A stretch of DNA of 64,000 nucleotides, from NCBI RefSeq assembly GCF_007829875.1, contig NZ_VIWV01000001.1, positions 1,922,001 through 1,986,000 of the forward strand. Reading direction: 5' to 3'. Made by a program: the position numbers and the translations under genes. The stretch is from Streptomyces capillispiralis (GTDB taxonomy: Bacteria > Actinomycetota > Actinomycetes > Streptomycetales > Streptomycetaceae). Below the pieces are notes generated by a model. It ran no database searches. It was not told the DNA's origin and was given only the letters and a program-made list of their open reading frames with translations. Of the stretch, positions 60,674-64,000 are shown piece by piece. Positions within the stretch are counted from its first letter, which is position 1, and every line of letters starts with the position of its first letter.

Positions 60674-62170
60674 CTATGCGGCCGCCCCGGCCGTGGACCG
60701 CCCTGCGGATGCGCGGCGGGCCGCCGAAGCAGGGCGTCGTCGGCCGCGTGAAGTGGCGCCGCGCTTCTTGGGGCGTTCGACCACCGGTGCGGTGATGACG
60801 ACCGGGATGCCGGACGGGGTCTGGGCGCCGGTGATGCGGTGCAGGGTCTCTTCGCCGGCGCGGACCTGGGTGGTCTGCGGGACGATCCCGGCCGCTGCCA
60901 TGAAACGGGCCATACCGCGGCGCTGGTTCGGGGTGACCAGGGTGACGACGCTGCCGGACTCGCCGGCACGGGCCGTACGGCCGCCGCGGTGGAGGTAGTC
61001 CTTGTGGTCGGTCGGCGGGTCGACGTTGACGACGAGGTCGAGGTTGTCGACGTGAATGCCGCGCGCCGCGACATTGGTCGCCACCAGCACGTTGACGTGC
61101 CCGGTCTTGAACTGCGCCAGCGTGCGGGTGCGCTGCGGCTGCGACTTCCCGCCGTGCAGGGCGGCGGCCCGTACCCCGCTGCTCAAGAGGTGCTCCGTGA
61201 GGCGGTCGACGGCGTGCTTGGTGTCGAGGAACATGATCACGCGGCCGTCGCGTGCGGCGATCTCGGTGGTGGCCGTGTGCTTGTCGGCGCCGTGGACATG
61301 CAGCACGTGGTGCTCCATCGTCGTGACCGCGCCGGCCGAGGGATCGACGGAGTGCACGACCGGGTCGCTGAGGTAGCGGCGCACGAGCAGGTCGACGTTG
61401 CGGTCGAGGGTCGCGGAGAACAGCATGCGCTGGCCCTCGGGACGGACCTGGTCGAGAAGGGCGGTGACCTGCGGCATGAAGCCCATGTCGGCCATCTGGT
61501 CGGCCTCGTCGAGGACGGTGATGGAGACCTGGTCGAGCCGGCAGTCGCCGCGGTCGATGAGGTCCTTGAGACGTCCCGGTGTGGCGACGACGACCTCGGC
61601 GCCACCGCGCAGCGCGCTCGCCTGCCTGCCGATCGGCATCCCGCCCACCACCGTGGCCAGCCGCAGCTTCACGGAGCGGGCGTACGGGGCGAGCGCGTCC
61701 GTGACCTGCTGCGCCAGCTCACGCGTCGGTACGAGGATCAGCCCCAGCGGCTGCCTGGCCTCGGCACGCTGCCCGGCCGTACGGGCCAGCAGCGCCAGAC
61801 CGAAGGCGAGGGTCTTGCCGGAGCCGGTGCGCCCGCGGCCGAGGACGTCCCGGCCGACGAGGGAGTTCGGCAGGGTCGCGGCCTGGATCGGGAACGGCAC
61901 GGTCACGCCTTGCGAACCGAGCGCGGCCAGCAGCTCCCGGGGCATGTCGAGATCGGCGAAGTCCTCCACGGCGGGAAGCGCGGGGGTGATCGTCTTGGGG
62001 AGGGCGAACTCCCCTCGGACCGAGGCGGGCCGGCGGCCGTAGTCACCGGAGCGGCTCGGCCCGCCGGACCGGCGCGGGGCCGACGAGCCGTATCGGCTGC
62101 CGCCCCTTCCGGAGTCGGCACTGCCGTTACGGGTGCGGGCGAAGCGGTCGTTCGTGCGTGTGCGGTTCAT
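60674..62170 (-). CDS. DEAD-box RNA helicase
   Basis: 498 residues, ATG 62170 with AGGAAGG seven bases upstream. An Arg/Gly/Ser-rich N-terminal 50 residues (RNA-binding tail) is followed by all helicase motifs: the Q-region FPIQ, GRGRTGSGKT, PTRELA, TPGRLKD, DEAD (LDEADQM), SATLD, VATNVAARGIHV, and HRGGRTARAGESG. A C-terminal Arg/Ala-rich tail follows. It probably unwinds RNA at low temperature together with the adjacent cold-shock protein. Confidence 0.93.
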   Translation of the reverse strand: MNRTRTNDRFARTRNGSADSGRGGSRYGSSAPRRSGGPSRSGDYGRRPASVRGEFALPKTITPALPAVEDFADLDMPRELLAALGSQGVTVPFPIQAATLPNSLVGRDVLGRGRTGSGKTLAFGLALLARTAGQRAEARQPLGLILVPTRELAQQVTDALAPYARSVKLRLATVVGGMPIGRQASALRGGAEVVVATPGRLKDLIDRGDCRLDQVSITVLDEADQMADMGFMPQVTALLDQVRPEGQRMLFSATLDRNVDLLVRRYLSDPVVHSVDPSAGAVTTMEHHVLHVHGADKHTATTEIAARDGRVIMFLDTKHAVDRLTEHLLSSGVRAAALHGGKSQPQRTRTLAQFKTGHVNVLVATNVAARGIHVDNLDLVVNVDPPTDHKDYLHRGGRTARAGESGSVVTLVTPNQRRGMARFMAAAGIVPQTTQVRAGEETLHRITGAQTPSGIPVVITAPVVERPKKRGATSRGRRRPASAARRASAGRSTAGAAA

Positions 62171-62458
62171 GCGGAACCTTCCTCGATGCGGCACATATCA
62201 AGGAATTCCCGCAGCGATGAGCAGCACGGAGGAATCGCAAGAATGAACCGGTGGAGCGGAAAAGCGGATCTGGCCGACGGAAAACTCGTGCGGGCGCAGG
62301 CGCTGAAATGAGTGACGCGAAGTGGCGCAATGTTCGGGCGTCCACCGCGATAAAGCCATGAAGGGTTGCGTGCATCCCTGAGGCATGCTTCGTATGCGGC
62401 GAGCATACGGGTTTCCTGTTTTTCGTCCACAGTCGCGAACACTGCGGGAAACGCCAGC

Positions 62459-62496
62459 AGCTGGGGCCCGCACCCCGAAGGATGCGGGCCCCAGCT
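62459..62496. terminator. Terminator after the cold-shock gene
   Basis: 14-bp perfect stem AGCTGGGGCCCGCA with a 10-nt loop and its complement, 18 bases past the stop of the cold-shock gene. The 290-base stretch between it and the helicase start is noncoding and would form the helicase 5' leader and promoter. Confidence 0.88.
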
Positions 62497-62514
62497 ACAA
62501 AGTGCGCGTGAGCG

Positions 62515-62718
62515 TCAGGCGAGAACGATGTTCTCGGCCGTCGGGCCCTTCTGACCCTGCGCGATGTCGAAGGTCACCTTCTGGCCCTCGATCAGCTCAC
62601 GGAAGCCCTGGGCGGCGATGTTCGAGTAGTGGGCGAACACGTCAGCGCCGCCACCGTCCTGCTCGATGAAGCCGAAGCCCTTTTCCGCGTTGAACCACTT
62701 CACGGTACCAGCAGCCAT
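62515..62718 (-). CDS. csp: Cold-shock protein (CspA family)
   Basis: 67 residues, ATG 62718, the standard CspA length. RNP1 KGFGFI and RNP2 VFAHY with a [15 protein letters not shown]-terminus give the single OB-fold that binds single-stranded RNA and DNA as an RNA chaperone. AAAGGAG lies seven bases upstream of ATG. A damaged paralogue with matching leader sits at 16700-16913. Confidence 0.96.
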   Translation of the reverse strand: MAAGTVKWFNAEKGFGFIEQDGGGADVFAHYSNIAAQGFRELIEGQKVTFDIAQGQKGPTAENIVLA

Positions 62719-62860
62719 GTCATTTCTCCTTTGGGGCAGTGCCTCGGGATCCACACTGCGCGGACCCCGTGTCGCCGCGATGATCACCCCGTCCGGAAAA
62801 GGACCGGATAACAAAAGTGCTTCCAGCGGCACAGGCGCCGCCCGGAGGCACTTGAAGTTT
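62719..62860 (-). promoter_or_regulatory. Structured 5' leader of the cold-shock gene
   Basis: In transcript direction, a hairpin at 62853-62815 (AAGTGC pairing with GCACTT, inner GGCGGC-type arms) is followed by TTTTG, then a conserved block (GACGGGGT-ATCATC-CGGCGACACGGG) shared with the cold-shock pseudogene, then AAAGGAG. The hairpin plus T-run looks like an attenuator, while conservation of the downstream block across paralogues suggests leader-based control. The remainder of 62861-63135 is noncoding and should contain the promoter. Confidence 0.55.
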
Positions 62861-63135
62861 TTGGGAACCACAACTGCAACTGAGATCGACAGTAGCACGC
62901 CGCAGCGGCCTGCGTACGGTGAAGAATCCCACGCCACTTAATGCGACAGAGAATCTGTCCGCATGTTCCGTTGAAATCTCAGCTCGCGGGCACATATTTT
63001 GCCCAGCCAGAGCGCAACGTTCCGGGGAGTTCTGGGGCGCGCCCGGGCCCGCCGCCATGGGGCGCTCCGGCTCCCGGCGCCTGCCCCGTGAGAACCGACC
63101 GAGGACTGCGAGACGAAAATTCTTGGACGAGGTGA

Positions 63136-63774
63136 TCAGTTGTCGGGTTTCTTCTTCGAGCGCCGAGGGGCGGCGGCCCGGGTGGGGCGAGCGCCGGCCT
63201 CGATCTGCTGGGCGTACACGGCGTTCGTCACCAGCTCGCGCGCGTATGCGGCGTCCAGTCGGCCGGGGCGGAAGAGGATGCGGTACATGATCGGCGCCAC
63301 GACACGGTCGATCACCAGGTCCGTCTCGGGCACCGGCTCCCCCCGCCGCACCGCACGGGCCAACACGGCGTCGATCTGCTCTGCGGCATACGCCGAACAC
63401 TGACCGGCATTGGTTCCGTCGGGGTCGCCGAGCAGGGCGTCCCGGATGTAGGCGCGCCCGGGCGGCGAGGCCATCTCGTCGAGGAACTGTTCCGCCCACG
63501 CGTCGAGATCGGCCCGCAGGCTTCCGAGATCGGCCGGATCCGTTTCCGGGCGCAGTCGTTCGACGGCCACGTCGGACAGGAGTTCCTGCAGGTCGCCCCA
63601 ACGACGGTAGATCGTGGAGGGGGTCACGCCCGCCCGAGCGGCCACCATCGGGACCGTGAGCGCGTCGCGGCCCACCTCCCCTACGAGTTCATGTACCGCC
63701 GCGTGGACGGACTCCTGTACGCGTGCGCTGCGCCCGCCGGGGCGGACCATGGGCTTGGGACTCACGCGGTCCAC
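63136..63774 (-). CDS. TetR/AcrR-family regulator
   Basis: 212 residues, GTG 63774 with in-frame alternatives (GTG at 63765 and ATG at 63750). N-terminal HTH: VHAAVHELVGEVGRDALTVPMVAARAGVTPSTIYRRWGDLQELL (about 22-70), followed by a TetR C-terminal ligand-binding domain (PF16859-type pattern DLVIDRVVAPIMYRILF). The regulated gene is unknown; the region upstream leads to the partial amidase. Ends in a Lys/Arg-rich tail. Confidence 0.85.
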   Translation of the reverse strand: MDRVSPKPMVRPGGRSARVQESVHAAVHELVGEVGRDALTVPMVAARAGVTPSTIYRRWGDLQELLSDVAVERLRPETDPADLGSLRADLDAWAEQFLDEMASPPGRAYIRDALLGDPDGTNAGQCSAYAAEQIDAVLARAVRRGEPVPETDLVIDRVVAPIMYRILFRPGRLDAAYARELVTNAVYAQQIEAGARPTRAAAPRRSKKKPDN

Positions 63775-63907
63775 CCTAATGCGATTTTGTTGCTTCTAGG
63801 CGGTGGCCGGCGTCGGCGACCCGCAGGGCTACGTGTCCGGGCGCCCGAGCACGGCGGACGCCCCTGCGGCGACGCGACCGCATGCCGGCGGGAACGTCCG
63901 CCTTCCC

Positions 63908-64000
63908 TCAGGCAGCGAGGGGAGCAAGCCGCCCCGCGCCGGCCACCGACTCCTCGTAGACCCGGCCCACGCGGAGCACCGTCGCGTCGTGGAAGGGGCG
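63908..64000 (-). CDS. Amidase, C-terminal end only
   Basis: Last 30 codons of a leftward gene that continues beyond the window: RPFHDATVLRVGRVYEESVAG...LAPLAA. The RPFDDATVLRVG-type ending is characteristic of amidase-signature-family proteins. The catalytic Ser-cisSer-Lys region is outside the window. The stop is at 63908-63910. Confidence 0.55.
   Translation of the reverse strand, partial: RPFHDATVLRVGRVYEESVAGAGRLAPLAA

Overview
The window is a high-GC actinobacterial chromosome segment, almost certainly Streptomyces. The grounds are the very GC-rich third codon positions, many GTG starts, chains of 4-base start/stop overlaps, perfect-palindrome terminators, in-frame TTA codons in a regulator, and a cold-shock/DEAD-box locus of the type annotated around SCO5918 in S. 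coelicolor. That last link is from memory.

1-16067 (minus): an operon of a YbaB-like protein, a small WXG100-like protein and a giant gene that leaves the window after 5050 codons. The giant product looks like a secreted polymorphic-toxin-type protein. It has a WXG100-like N-terminus, a long Pro/Ser/Thr/Gly-rich stalk with short tandem repeats, a module of the kind called lonely Cys, two nearly identical tandem copies of an anthrax-edema-factor/ExoY/CyaA-type adenylyl cyclase domain, and several OTU-protease-like modules that lack the catalytic cysteine. Its C-terminus is not visible. Upstream lies a decayed cold-shock gene (16700-16913).

17728-45050: a biosynthetic gene cluster of about 27 kb, read here as a bicyclic (octosyl-acid-type) C-nucleoside cluster. 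An IclR-type regulator with two TTA codons sits at the left edge. Two divergent operons follow. The leftward one encodes a TruD-type pseudouridine synthase, a class III aminotransferase, two methyltransferases, an SDR, a MurA/NikO-type enolpyruvyltransferase and two 2OG-Fe(II) oxygenases. The rightward one encodes a nucleotidyltransferase-like protein with a partner, an ABC exporter, a HAD hydrolase, a NikJ/PolH-type radical SAM enzyme, a HisC-like aminotransferase, two P-loop kinase-like proteins, a tyrosine-phosphatase-type enzyme, a FemAB-like acyltransferase, an acyl-CoA-dehydrogenase-like flavoprotein, SRPBCC and epimerase proteins, an ATP-grasp ligase, a class V PLP enzyme, a VioC-like oxygenase, a sterol-desaturase-like protein and an aldehyde dehydrogenase. 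The inferred logic is C-nucleoside formation, 3'-enolpyruvylation, radical closure to a bicycle, then oxidation, amination, methylation, acylation and export. A 19-bp-stem terminator ends the cluster.

45181-59394: a MerR-type gene. A leftward catabolic operon (monooxygenase-like ABM protein, alcohol dehydrogenase, DUF59 protein, amidohydrolase, SDR) lies divergent to a sigma54-activator-like regulator; it resembles the accessory part of a propane/acetone monooxygenase (mim/prm) locus without the monooxygenase. Then come LysE, GNAT, beta-carbonic anhydrase, DUF1264, RNase J and a PAQR/TrhA membrane protein. Two inverted copies of a noncoding element, each ending in a perfect 32-nt palindrome that differs by one compensatory base pair, lie at about 45.6-45.76 kb and 59.1-59.25 kb.

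59395-64000: a GvpU-like protein, a strong terminator, a SCO5918-like protein, a two-CBS-domain protein, a DEAD-box RNA helicase and a cold-shock protein with a structured leader, a TetR regulator and the C-terminal end of an amidase.
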